Assembly (NCBI GenBank): GCA_004335835.1
Contig: RWJK01001861.1
Span: 1 to 60,647 of the forward strand
DNA length: 60,647 nt
From: Scenedesmus sp. ARA3
Taxonomy: Eukaryota; Chlorophyta; Chlorophyceae; Sphaeropleales; Scenedesmaceae
Reading direction: 5' to 3'
In this document: piece after piece, positions 50,501 to 57,733 of the stretch
Layout: each line of letters starts with the position of its first letter
How positions within the stretch are numbered: position 1 is the first letter of the stretch
Position numbers and translations under genes: made by a program
The notes under the pieces: generated by a model
What the model was told of the DNA's origin: nothing
Databases searched by the model: none
The model's input: the letters and a program-made list of their open reading frames with translations, nothing else

Positions 50501-50644
50501 CACGGCGAGGACTGGACGACACACAACTGGGGCCGCCCGCTGCGGCTGCAGCGCGAGGTGATCGGCACACTGAGCGGGCTGTGGGCGGCGGCTGGCTTTG
50601 ATTTCGACTCCTACATGCTGCACCACTCGGTGCTGCTGGGCTGA
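27665..50644 (+). CDS. PRT6: UBR-box/RING E3 ubiquitin ligase (N-recognin, UBR1/PRT6 family)
   Basis: It recognises N-degrons and ubiquitinates the protein (Arg/N-degron pathway; PRT6 in plants). Supported exons: 28529-28621, 29215-29270, 29396-about 29422, about 29681-29788, about 30214-30969, 31606-31805, 32313-32427, 33298-33405, 34331-35962, 36577-36642, 36944-37070, 38131-38293, 38757-38835, 39434-39522, 39955-41158, 42337-42885, 43377-43624, 44117-44212, 44821-45502, 46020-about 47675, 47710-48455, 49508-49669, 50494-50644. Phases agree from 31606 onward except near 47676. Order: UBR box, FKYDTTTHLLDCY region, LWVRNGED...IYYS, GDWSYTQLVEQLP (winged-helix-like), FRQPKLGAAGYYCLK, RING-H2, C-terminal UAIN domain. 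The protein may exceed 3000 residues, against about 2000 in plants, because of Gln/Ala runs. The N-terminus is uncertain: ATG 27665 and exon 28036-28225 are my best guess. Confidence 0.88.
28600..29085 (+). repeat. Donor-side copies of the UBR-box exon
   Basis: CFKAGGHEQHDYIMYR plus GTGGG (ends 28621) is repeated as CFKAVGHEQRAHIKYR plus GTGGG at about 28686-28745, and as VAHKQHDFILYK at about 29040-29083. The first copy has no stop and a plausible acceptor. Confidence 0.8.
28745..29040 (+). repeat. GCTGGTGGG-type minisatellite in UBR intron
   Basis: Units of GCTGGTGG and GCTGGCGG, with TGTGCATGTG and TGTGCTTGTGC variants, fill the intron between two UBR-box exon copies. The plus strand is strongly G/T-rich. 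Confidence 0.85.
29930..30350 (+). repeat. Acceptor-side copy upstream of UBR-gene exon
   Basis: CCCTTGCTTTCTTTTGCATC plus the exon start (ALAKLAG to LTWLQPLLK) is present twice: about 29930-30090 (truncated) and 30170-30345 (continuing into the long exon). Confidence 0.8.
30397..30497 (+). repeat. Longest CAG run (poly-Gln)
   Basis: About 100 bases of nearly pure CAG, interrupted by CTG twice, encode roughly 34 Gln/Leu residues in the UBR protein. It is the longest uninterrupted triplet run in the window. Confidence 0.9.
30937..31205 (+). repeat. Donor-side copies of exon ending 30969
   Basis: DRLTVQLFNSEE plus donor recurs downstream at about 31055-31090 and 31170-31205. Confidence 0.75.
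31303..32165 (+). repeat. Copies on both sides of exon 31606-31805
   Basis: Upstream copies at about 31395-31500 (TMRLMVRQGLPQTLLSTAAS) and 31300-31330 keep the acceptor side. Downstream copies at about 31920-31997 and 32090-32161 keep GLMGLAAGYRHR to NAYR plus GTGCG. Confidence 0.85.
32205..32236. other. Assembly gap (32 N)
   Basis: The run of N is followed by a run of C. It sits inside an array of near-identical junction copies, where short reads are easily mis-joined, so the true gap length is uncertain. Confidence 0.99.
32313..32775 (+). repeat. Donor-side copies of exon 32313-32427
   Basis: LSQPQLFQQQLLPLMREIQ recurs in altered form at about 32510-32543, 32600-32665 and 32720-32775. 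Confidence 0.65.
32822..34122 (+). repeat. Eight-copy two-sided array around exon 33298-33405
   Basis: The intact exon runs GLLPQCRLVLGDMAQ to LEVVLTLTMSE. Three upstream copies (about 32822-32880, 32945-33010, 33109-33160) keep only acceptor plus GLLP...DMAQ. Four downstream copies (about 33497-33562, 33690-33758, 33908-33981, 34060-34121) keep PTDQVKASGNLEVVLT...MSE plus donor. This is the clearest example of the polarity rule. Confidence 0.88.
36248..36642 (+). repeat. Acceptor-side copies upstream of exon 36577-36642
   Basis: CCGCAG then VQG(D/H)LWV(G/R)N recurs at about 36250-36300, 36368-36400 and 36472-36520 before the complete exon, which alone continues to LKIYYS plus GTGAGT. Confidence 0.85.
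36774..36803. repeat. (AATGT) pentanucleotide microsatellite
   Basis: Five to six AATGT units occur in a UBR intron; it is one of the few microsatellites here that is not CAG-based. Confidence 0.9.
36960..37772 (+). repeat. Donor-side copies of exon 36944-37070
   Basis: CPVLLAGLGGLPLLQAA plus donor recurs at about 37240-37330, 37480-37550 and 37700-37772; only the first has EFLLLPDMLLLQCW. Intervening intron sequence (ATCTAGTGGT, GAATTGCATGGTGTTGCGGC) is duplicated too. Confidence 0.85.
38000..38560 (+). repeat. Copies on both sides of exon 38131-38293
   Basis: An upstream copy (about 38015-38085) keeps PPAAALLSQLSEAATHL and diverges. A downstream copy (about 38462-38560) keeps LEAGLRLLVVLLRDRTT to the donor. 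Confidence 0.85.
38757..39164 (+). repeat. Donor-side copies of exon 38757-38835
   Basis: YTQLVEQLPADLQ plus GTG recurs at about 38990-39052 and 39118-39165, the second copy shorter at its 5' end. Confidence 0.85.
39434..39665 (+). repeat. Donor-side copy of exon 39434-39522
   Basis: LAVFRQPKLGAAGYYCLK recurs at about 39605-39662. Confidence 0.85.
39812..40040 (+). repeat. Acceptor-side copy upstream of exon 39955-41158
   Basis: The start of the exon (EHWKTWDPHFLHYSRPAL) has an upstream relative at about 39812-39895 with REHSKTWDPHFLHYSRPAL-like coding and its own acceptor. Confidence 0.8.
41035..42069 (+). repeat. Six downstream copies with a higher-order period
   Basis: The exon end (GLLRPEQAAAAGQG to EVQDDRKEQARARQ plus GTAGG, 41158) is followed by long copies at about 41308, 41557 and 41801 and short copies at 41464, 41708 and 42022. 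Long and short alternate, and the long copies recur every 244-249 bases, so a two-copy block was itself duplicated. Confidence 0.85.
42845..43086 (+). repeat. Donor-side copy of the first RING exon
   Basis: GRGPLAWLAH plus CAGGTGAG (42885) recurs as RGPPAWLAH plus CAGGTGAG at about 43050-43088. The intron between also carries a 50-base direct repeat at 42898-42985. Confidence 0.8.
43570..43904 (+). repeat. Donor-side copies of the central RING exon
   Basis: GHMMHTSCYAAHR (ends 43624) recurs at about 43708-43752 (GHRMHTSCYAAHR) and 43860-43904 (HMMHTSFYGAHR), so metal ligands are partly kept in the copies. Confidence 0.85.
44130..44664 (+). repeat. Donor-side copies of the RING CPLC exon
   Basis: AELLAPGSTEMLCPLCR plus donor (44212) recurs at about 44364-44412 and 44613-44663. 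Confidence 0.85.
45400..45712 (+). repeat. Donor-side copy of exon 44821-45502
   Basis: RFGLLVRGLLGQAQRQKLDW to LKNT plus GTGAG is repeated at about 45616-45710. Confidence 0.85.
48320..49190 (+). repeat. Donor-side copies of exon ending 48455
   Basis: GQVPDQG to RALCLVTGR plus GTGAG recurs at about 48607-48690, 48783-48860 and 48965-49043. YQELYLALSE fragments precede two of them (48563, 49143). Confidence 0.85.
49224..49580 (+). repeat. Acceptor-side copies upstream of exon 49508-49669
   Basis: GTGCAGGCTGCTGTGC...GCGCTGCTGGTGGCGCAG occurs at about 49224-49290, 49373-49440 and, intact, 49505-49580. Confidence 0.75.
49600..50203 (+). repeat. Donor-side copies of exon 49508-49669
   Basis: RFMAERPSRSTQCQSPYR plus donor recurs at about 49760-49816, 49990-50055 and 50145-50202. 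Confidence 0.85.
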
Positions 50645-51053
50645 TGATGTGTAGCCAGCAGACACACGCAGCAGCAATCCTGCACTGGGTGCTGCTGCAG
50701 CTGCAGCCGGAAGTGTACAGTGCTGCGGCGCTTGGGATGTGGTGCTTCTCCTCTTTTGGCCACCGCCCTCTTTTTGGCGGCAGCCAGGTTTGACGTTGAC
50801 TCCTACATGCTGCACTACTCGGTGCTGCTGGGCTGATGATGTGTAGCCAGCAGACACTCAGCCGGGAACCAGTACTGGGTGCTGCAGCGCTGAAGCTGCA
50901 GCCGAAAGCCTTTCGGTGTACAGCCTGAAGCATGGTGCTGCGGCGCGTGGGATGTGGTGCTTCTCCCTCATTTGGCCACCGCCCTTTTTTTGGCGGCGGC
51001 CAGCTTTTGACTTTGACTCCTACATGCTGCACTACTCGGTGCTGCTGGGCTGA
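50262..51053 (+). repeat. Two-sided array around the E3 terminal exon
   Basis: Upstream copies (about 50275-50300, 50364-50430) keep DHAVETGPHTTGAA-like or THNWGRPL coding. Downstream copies (about 50786-50834, 50999-51053) keep FD(V/F)DSYMLHYSVLLG and the stop codon of the intact exon 50494-50644. Long spacers of these 3' copies are also alike (GTGTAGCCAGCAGACAC, CTTTTGGCCACCGCCC). Confidence 0.88.
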
Positions 51054-51228
51054 AGCAGGGTGGGGGTGTGCCGATGCTTGGTGTTGTCACATTCAGTGGT
51101 TGCCCAATGAGCCCGTGAGCCTGCCATTGGCTTAAAATATCCATGCAGGCTAACACCTGCGGATGCGTTGGGTGGCACGGACAGCAACCAAGCCTGCAGC
51201 CTTGCGTTGAAGTGGTTGAGGGTTGAAA

Positions 51229-51233
51229 TGTAA
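51229..51233 (+). terminator. Candidate TGTAA polyadenylation signal of the E3 gene
   Basis: TGTAA, the usual chlorophyte polyadenylation signal, lies 585 bases after the intact stop codon and 150 bases before the next gene's ATG. If used, the 3' UTR would contain both terminal-exon copies. Confidence 0.4.
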
Positions 51234-51383
51234 CACCATGTGACAGCAGAGGCATCGCCCTGCTCGATTACCAGCCCACCATACCATCAGTGTTCACTAC
51301 TCTCACTTGAAGTACGCATTGCTATTCAACTTTTAGTATTGCCATAGATTGCTTTGTGAGCGAGCAACACCACGGACGACAGC

Positions 51384-53652
51384 ATGGCAGAGAGCGGGCA
51401 GCAGGAGCAGCAGCTGGCGGATGAGCTGGCGCAGCTCTCTGTACAAAAAGATGAACAAGCAGAGGAAACACCTCCTGCTGCGGAGCCAGAGCAGGAGTAA
51501 GCATACTTGCGCGGGTGTGCTGCGCCAGTCTGTTGGCACTGCAGTTAAGCTCATTGGAATTGCTCACTTGCAGGAAGCCGATTGAAAAACCTGCAGATGC
51601 TGCATCTGGAGACAACACCAGCGAGCAGACGCAACCGCAGGCTGAGCCCGCTGCAGCAGCTGCGCCTCTGGACCCAGCACTGAAGGCAGCACTGCTCGAC
51701 AGCAACCGAGAGACAGGTGATCGCAGTTACGCATTCATCAATTCTCTGGAATCATATGCATGATTGCGTTTCAACAGCGTGCTTGCTGCTGCGTGCAGTG
51801 CTCAAGCTGGAGGAGACCGTGAAGCAGTTCTTGAAGGACGCCAGCCAGACTACGCTAGAGTTCCCTCCCAGCACCTCCAACTATCAGGTGATTTTAGCAC
51901 GATATCTTTGGGACATTTAAGCATTTGCGCATGATGCAGTTCAGCGCCATGCGCGGGAGGTGGCGTGCTGAGGGGGGTGGGGCTGTGTATGCTTCCCTTA
52001 CGCCGCGCTGCGCCTGCTTGAATGTCGCAACGTACTATCATTCAACTCATTGTTGTGTCTCTTTGCTGCGCTTACCGTGCAGCGGCTACTGGAGCACAAG
52101 GTGTCTCAGCACCACCACCTGAGCACTTCTACTGCTTTCGAGAACGGGCAGCCCCGCGTGGTGGCCAAGCGGCCGGCTGCAGCAGCAGACAGCGACTCAA
52201 CAGTGCAGGTGAGCAGCAGCAGCGCCCTACTTTGCTTGCAGGCAGTGATCGGCAGCTCATGCGCTGTGCAGCAGCATCCCACGACTTTCTGCACAGCAAG
52301 CCACCTCTGATGCATGCATGCACTGTCATAGCTACCGTTCTTTGATCAAAGTGATAAATGCTGAACTTAAAAGTTAGTCCCTCATTTTCTGACCGGAACA
52401 GGCTGTCTGTCTTGGCAGTTTGTAACTTGTTGTGGTTGCTTGCTGTGTATCCAGAGCCTGGCAGATGTGGACATCTCCACCATCAAGATCGAGCCCAAAG
52501 CGCTGATCAAGCGGCCGCCTGCAGCAGCAGCACAGCAGCAGCAGCAGCAGGGGGGCGACGGGCAGCAGCAGCAGCGCCGGCACCAGAGCCACAAGGTGCG
52601 GCACGCATGTGTTTGTTTTTAGTTTTCTTGGCTGCACTTTCTGGTTGGCCTTGCTGCACTGTGTGGGCGTCAGCTTGCAGGACTGCTCGCTGATGATCGT
52701 GGCGTTGGCAAATCATTCTTGCAACTACTGCGCTGCGCTGTGTCATTTAGAAATCGATCGCATTCAAAGATAGTGCTGCCAAACAGCCCATGTCATGTAT
52801 AGATTGAAGCGCAGCAGGCTCTGGTGGACGCAGCGCAGCTAATAGCGTGGAACGCACGCCACGTCGGCACAATGTGCGCGTATCCTTGCTTTCTGGTGGT
52901 GTGGCGAAGCATGGTTTCCTGGGTGCCTAGCCTATACTTGCTTCTACGTCTTTGCTTGCAGGAGCCGCAGGCACACACACACACACACACACACACTCCT
53001 GTGGTCGGATGCGGTGGTGTGTTGTAGATGTTTGGCAAGCAGGCCAACCTCTCTCACGGACACTGTAAGCCCTCGAACTTCATACCCTAAAACCACTGCC
53101 GTCCTGTACCTGCAGGAGCGTGAGGCAGACTACCATGAAGCACGTGAGAAGCTGTTCGGCAAGCAGCCCAACCTCGCTCCATATACACTGTAAACCATCC
53201 AACCTCAAACCCTAAAACCGCTGCCATATGTGTTCTGTACACCTGCAGGAGCGCGAGGCAGACTACCACGAGGCACTTGAAAAGCTGTGCGGCAATTAGC
53301 CCAACATCTCCAACAACATGTTTTTAAACACCAGTGCCGTGCATGCCCTGTTGACCTGCAGGAACGCGAGGCAGATTACCATGAAGCACGTGAGAAGCTG
53401 TTCGGCAAGCAGCCCAACCTCTCCCACACACACGGCAGCAGCGGCAGCCTGCATAAGTCAGCTGCAAACGGCAGCAGCAGCAACCTCGCAGCCCGCCCAG
53501 GCAGCGCAGGCGCTGGCGCCAGTGCAGGGTCAGGGTACATGGCTGCAGTACCGCCGTCAGTGGGGGACCGGGGTTTTAACCTCGTAAACCCTGGCCGGGG
53601 CATGGGCAGGGGCCGGGGCGGCAGCAGCGGCGCTGGCACAGTCGGGCCGGAA

Positions 53653-53704
<52 letters not shown>

Positions 53705-55851
53705 TGCCGGCGGCTGGCAGCGGTAGTGGCAGGGGCCAGCAGCAGCAGCAGCAGCAGCGTGGGGGGCAGGGTGCTGGTGGTCCCAAGGCAGTGTACAAGG
53801 ACAAGCAGCGTGATGTGCAGGACCCTGATTACAGGCGGGGCGTGGACAGGTGGGCTGCTGCTGGTTTGATATGATTTTGCAATGATTTGCTGCAACTTGC
53901 AATGGTTTTAGTGTACAGGCGGGGCGTGGACAGGTGGGCTGCTGCTCGTTTGGTTTGCAACTATTTGCAATGGTTTGCAATGGTTTCAGTGTACCAGGAT
54001 AAGCAGCGGGATGTGCAGGACCCTGGTTACAGGCGGGGTGTGGACAGGTGGGATGGCACTGCTGTCGACTTGCAATGTTTTGCAGTGATGTGCAATGATG
54101 ATCTCGATGGATGTTTGGTCTGCACGTGCCTTGATCACTGGCGGGGGCTGGGCAGGTGGGTTGGTGCTGGTGCCGATATTGCAACTTCACAAGTATCGCG
54201 CTTAGCTTGCCTGCAACAGGGGTGTTGCTGGGGCAAACCAACTGATCAGCAGCTAAGTGGGCCCATGGACAGCAGCAGCAGCAGCGCCGTGTTAGTAGCT
54301 GAGTAGTGTGGCTTAACACACAGCTGCTGCAGTCGCGCTAGTGCCACCGCGCCCTGCTGACAGTTGTATTTTGCATTCTGCCCCTGCTGCTGCTGCTGCT
54401 GCTGCAGGTACCAGCAGCGCTTTGACCCGGGCTATGGAGCTGGCCAGCAGCAGCAGCAGCCGGGCGGCATGTACGTCGTGCCCACATATGGATCTGAGGT
54501 GAGCAGCTGCAGTGGCAGCAGCAGCACAACGGTGCAAACACAGCGCAGAGGCAGCAGTAATGAAGACGCTAGGCCGTTCTCATATGCAGACTTGCGGCTG
54601 GCTCAATGCACATGCTGTCCTGTGCACTTGGCAGGCTGCAGCGCGTTCTGCTGCAGATGCCTGCATGTGCTGGTTGTCAGCTGCAGCCTGCTGCAGCTAT
54701 CAGTACATATGCTGCCAATGGCAGCACCAGTTGTTTGAGGCGCCCCTCCTGCTTGCAATGGTGTGCAAATGGTGTGCTTTGTGCGGTAGCAGCAGCTGCA
54801 GAGCCATGCATAGGTAGCACATGGTGAGTGCCCTGACTGCCCTCGTCATGTAGGTGAGAGATGCAACTGCCTCTCGCTGATGACCTTGCTTCTGTTGCTG
54901 CCTCTCGCTGATGACCTTGCTGCTGTTGCTGCCTCTCGCTGATGACCTTGCTTCTGTTCCTGCCTCTCGCTGATAACCTTGCTTCTGTTGCTGCCTCTCG
55001 CTGATAACCTTGCTGCTGTTGCTGCCTCTCGCTGATGACCTTGCTTCTGTTGCTGCCTCTCGCTGATAACCTTGCTGCTGTTGCTGCCTCTCGCTGATGA
55101 CCTTGCTGCTGTTGCTGCCTCTCGCTGATGACCTTGCTGCTGTTGCTGCCCCTGCCCTATCTTTTGTGATCAGTTTCCCTCACTACAAGGCAACGCAGGC
55201 ATGCAGCAGCAGCAGCAGCAGCAGCAGTATGGTCAGCCGCAGGCAGCCGGCAACAGCAGCAGGCAGAGCCCCAGCAGCAGCAACTTCCGCCAGCAGCAGC
55301 AGCAGCAGGGACGCTACCAGCAGCAGCAGGATAGCGGCAATGCAGCTAATGGCGGCAACTTTGCCCGTAGTGGCTCTGGCAAGTCTGCAGGGAAACCTCC
55401 TCCCCCTCCCCCTGCAGGAATGGGCAGGGCAGGCAGCGGCAATTTCGGCAATAGCAGCAGCAGCAGCGGCGGCTACCCGCAGCAGCAGCAGCAGTACCCG
55501 GCAGCAGGCCAGCCTGGCATGATGCAGCAGCAGCAGCAGTATGGCGGCTATGGTGATCCGAATGCCGCTGCCATGTATGCTGCTCAAGGGTATGGCTATG
55601 GAGCTGGTCAGCAAGCAGGCTGGGACCCTGCTGCTGCTGCTGCCATGGCGTATCAGCAGTATGGTGCAGCAGCTGCATATGGTGGCTACATGTACCCAGG
55701 GTATGGCTACCAGCAATGGGGCGGCTATGGACAGCAGCAACCCCAGCAGCAGCAGCAGCAGCAGCAGGGAGGGTACCAGCAGGGTGCTGGCAAACCCCAG
55801 GGCCGGCAGCAGCAGCAGCAGGGGGGTGCTGCGATTGGGAGCCAGCAGTAA
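51384..55851 (+). CDS. R3H and SUZ domain RNA-binding protein
   Basis: Model: 51384-51496, 51574-51716, 51799-51887, 52083-52208, 52455-52595, 53362-53849, 54408-54498, 55174-55851. All introns are GT-AG, phases agree, 1869 bases, 622 residues. The ATG follows GGACGACAGC and opens MAESGQQEQQ. Residues about 86-157 are an R3H domain (VLKLEETVKQFLKDASQ, LEFPPSTSNYQRLLEHKVSQ), with the defining Arg and His four residues apart in RLLEH; it binds single-stranded nucleic acid. IKIEPKALIKRP and EREADYHEAREKLFGK (205-220) form the SUZ motif, another RNA contact. The C-terminus is a Gln/Gly/Tyr-rich low-complexity tail (PQQQQ, GGYGD, YGYGAG) of the type that supports RNA granule condensation. It resembles the animal R3HDM/ARPP21/encore group and its plant homologues. 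It probably acts in cytoplasmic mRNA control (inference). Confidence 0.92.
52972..52996. repeat. (CA)n dinucleotide microsatellite
   Basis: About 12 CA units lie in the long intron of the R3H gene. Confidence 0.95.
53020..53420 (+). repeat. Acceptor-side copies upstream of the SUZ exon
   Basis: CTGCAG plus EREADYHEAREKLFGKQPN starts exon 53362-53849. Diverging copies precede it at about 53108-53190 and 53242-53305 (the latter with an in-frame stop after LCGN), and a LFGKQANLSH piece at about 53029-53070. Confidence 0.88.
53790..54160 (+). repeat. Donor-side copies of exon 53362-53849
   Basis: YKDKQRDVQDPDYRRGVDR plus GTGGGCTGCTG ends the exon. Copies at about 53913-53945 (short), 53992-54050 (long) and a remnant near 54135-54160 follow, with a shared TTTGCAATGGTTT spacer. 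Confidence 0.85.
54869..55147 (+). repeat. 31-bp minisatellite, nine copies
   Basis: CTCTCGCTGATGACCTTGCT recurs every 31 bases from 54871 to about 55119, varying only at GATGACC/GATAACC and TGCTGTT/TTCTGTT. It ends about 27 bases before the last R3H exon, occupying the branch-point and pyrimidine-tract region. Confidence 0.95.
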
Positions 55852-56149
55852 TAGAGCAGCCAGTGACACAGCAGCAGTAGAGCACGGGATGTGATCTGGG
55901 TTGTCCAGCTGTGTAGCAGCAGCAGCAGCAGTAGCAGCGGCAGCAGCAGCAGCAGGGAGGGAGGGTACCTGCCGGGTGCTGGCAAATCCCAGGGCCAGCA
56001 GCAGCAGCAGCATGGAGGTGCTGCGAATGGGAGCCAGCAGTAATCAGCAGCAGGGAGGGTGCCAGCAGGGTGCTGGGAGAAGCCAGGGCCGGCAGCAGCA
56101 GCAGCAGCAGCAGCAGGGGGGTGCTGCAAATGGGACCCAGCAGCATTAG
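55738..56149 (+). repeat. Copies of the R3H terminal exon end
   Basis: GGYQQGAGKPQG to GAAIGSQQ plus stop (55851) recurs as GYLPGAGKSQGQQ to GGAANGSQQ plus stop (to about 56043) and as GCQQGAGRSQGRQQ to GGAANGTQQH plus stop (to 56149). The reading sense and stop position are kept in each. Confidence 0.9.
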
Positions 56150-57733
56150 AGCAGCTTGGGAAGCAGCAACAGTAGAGCTCGGGTTGTGATCTGAGTCAAA
56201 GGCGAAGGCAGCCAAACCCTGCAGCAGCAGCAGCAGCAGCAGTAGCAGCAGGCATTGTTTGGTGCCCTATTCTTGTTTCTTCTGTGGTGATTGGCATCGT
56301 GGTGTGTCTTGTCGTCTTTTTGTTCTGCAAGGCCTTGGTGCAGCATCCTGGACGGGATGTGCTCACTTTAATGCAACAGCACATCATGTTGTGGTGCACT
56401 TTATTGCAGGCAAGTGCACCGCTGCTGGTTGTTCTTTGCAAGTGTGCATCGCCCCTTGGACGAGCTGAATCTCTTCAAAAATGGTCGTGGACCTTGCTAG
56501 CATTGATGCTGTCGCAAAATGTAATGTCTTTCCTGCAACGTTGCGAGTTGACTCATAATACTTGCTTGCCCTTGGACTGGTGCTCCCTTGCCTCAGGGGT
56601 GCTGCAGCAGCACCTGCTGCTCAGAGCCAGCATGCTTGTTCAGAGGCCCCAGGCATTGTGTGTGTGATTGTGCTAGACGTGCAAGTTGTTGTGGGAGCAG
56701 GTTTGCGAGCATTTCTGCTGCGTGTATCCTTGGTGCTACATGAACTGCGTTCCCTGGCAGACACCATACAACTGATTTAAGCCACGGATCATGATTGAAA
56801 CCTGATATGATGCGGGGGGAATAGCCGGATATCATATGCAGCTGCTGTAAGCAAAAAGGGACAATCAGACGGAGGTGACTCGACCCATCAGGACAACTTG
56901 TCCCTGCCCTGGAGCTGCAGCTGTGCTGCGAGTGTATTCGACAAGTAGTACTTACACCATGTATCGTGCGCACGCCGCATGCTTTACCTTATCTATGAAC
57001 TTCTGTTATCAATTGAACTTGCAAGTTTGAGTGAACCACCACGTGCACTGCCCTTGCTTGCACAGCAGTGCACCAACAAATTACAGCGCCAGCTGCAATT
57101 CACTTCGACACCCTGACCAACCTAAACTCCCTGCTATTCCTTACATAGCTGTGCGCTAAGGATAATGGTACACATAGGTTGGCAAGTGCCACCAAAGTCC
57201 GCCTGCATGCTACCAGCTGCCAGCTGGTACTGCAGTCACTCGTGACTTTGTTTACGCAGGGTGACGATGGTAACAGCTTTAATCAAACAATTTTTCGTGT
57301 AATTTGCAACTTTAATCACCGCAGCAATCAAAGACAGCTGCAGCGAGCAAAAAGGGACAATGATACCCGGGGCAAGCTGCTCCGTGGGGGGGCATGTTGT
57401 CCTTGCACCTGCAGCATCCCTTCAGAGATGCCAGCAGAACAGCTGGACCGCACTCCTTTCCCACGCGTGTCTCCCTCTTTTGCTTTCTCTGTGAATTTCC
57501 TACCACGAGGGCAGCCCCACTGCCGTCACCAAAACTAGCCGATTATCCGCAGCCCTACGGCTACTTCATAACCACACATTACACGTTATGGTTGCTGTTC
57601 GGTCTACTGGGTGCTTTCGGCCGCAAACATTGAGCTGGGTGCAGGCTCTCTCACGCAGATAGTCGTGTGGTCTGGAGCGTAGTTTGACAGCAACTGTACA
57701 ATTCCTCGACACTGCATAATCATAGCTGAAGCA
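56150..57733. other. Intergenic region
   Basis: This is the 3' flank of the R3H gene and promoter side of the next gene. A TGTAA at about 56519 is a possible polyadenylation signal. CAG content falls sharply after 56250. I see no gene. Confidence 0.5.

Larger units (their letters stand above)
48300..50644 (+). other. C-terminal UAIN-type domain exons
   Basis: Exon 47710-48455 ends MPLPEQYQELYLALSEMPC, VVCGQVPDQ and ALCLVTGR. Exon 49508-49669 has LLCATPGCP to LLLLRSSRFMAERP and CQSPYR. The last exon 50494-50644 has DQHGEDWTTHNWGRPLRLQ and ends HHSVLLG. The order mirrors the autoinhibitory C-terminus of UBR1/PRT6 (CPDC, ALCLLCG, PSPYLD, RGKPLYL). The second Cys of the LCLLCG motif appears as Thr here. 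Confidence 0.8.

Noticed and set aside
52805..52870. Possible additional R3H exon (IEAQQALVDAAQLIA)
   Set aside because: It has an AG before it, but no donor that restores the phase between 52595 and 53362, where direct joining is already in frame with an uninterrupted SUZ motif.
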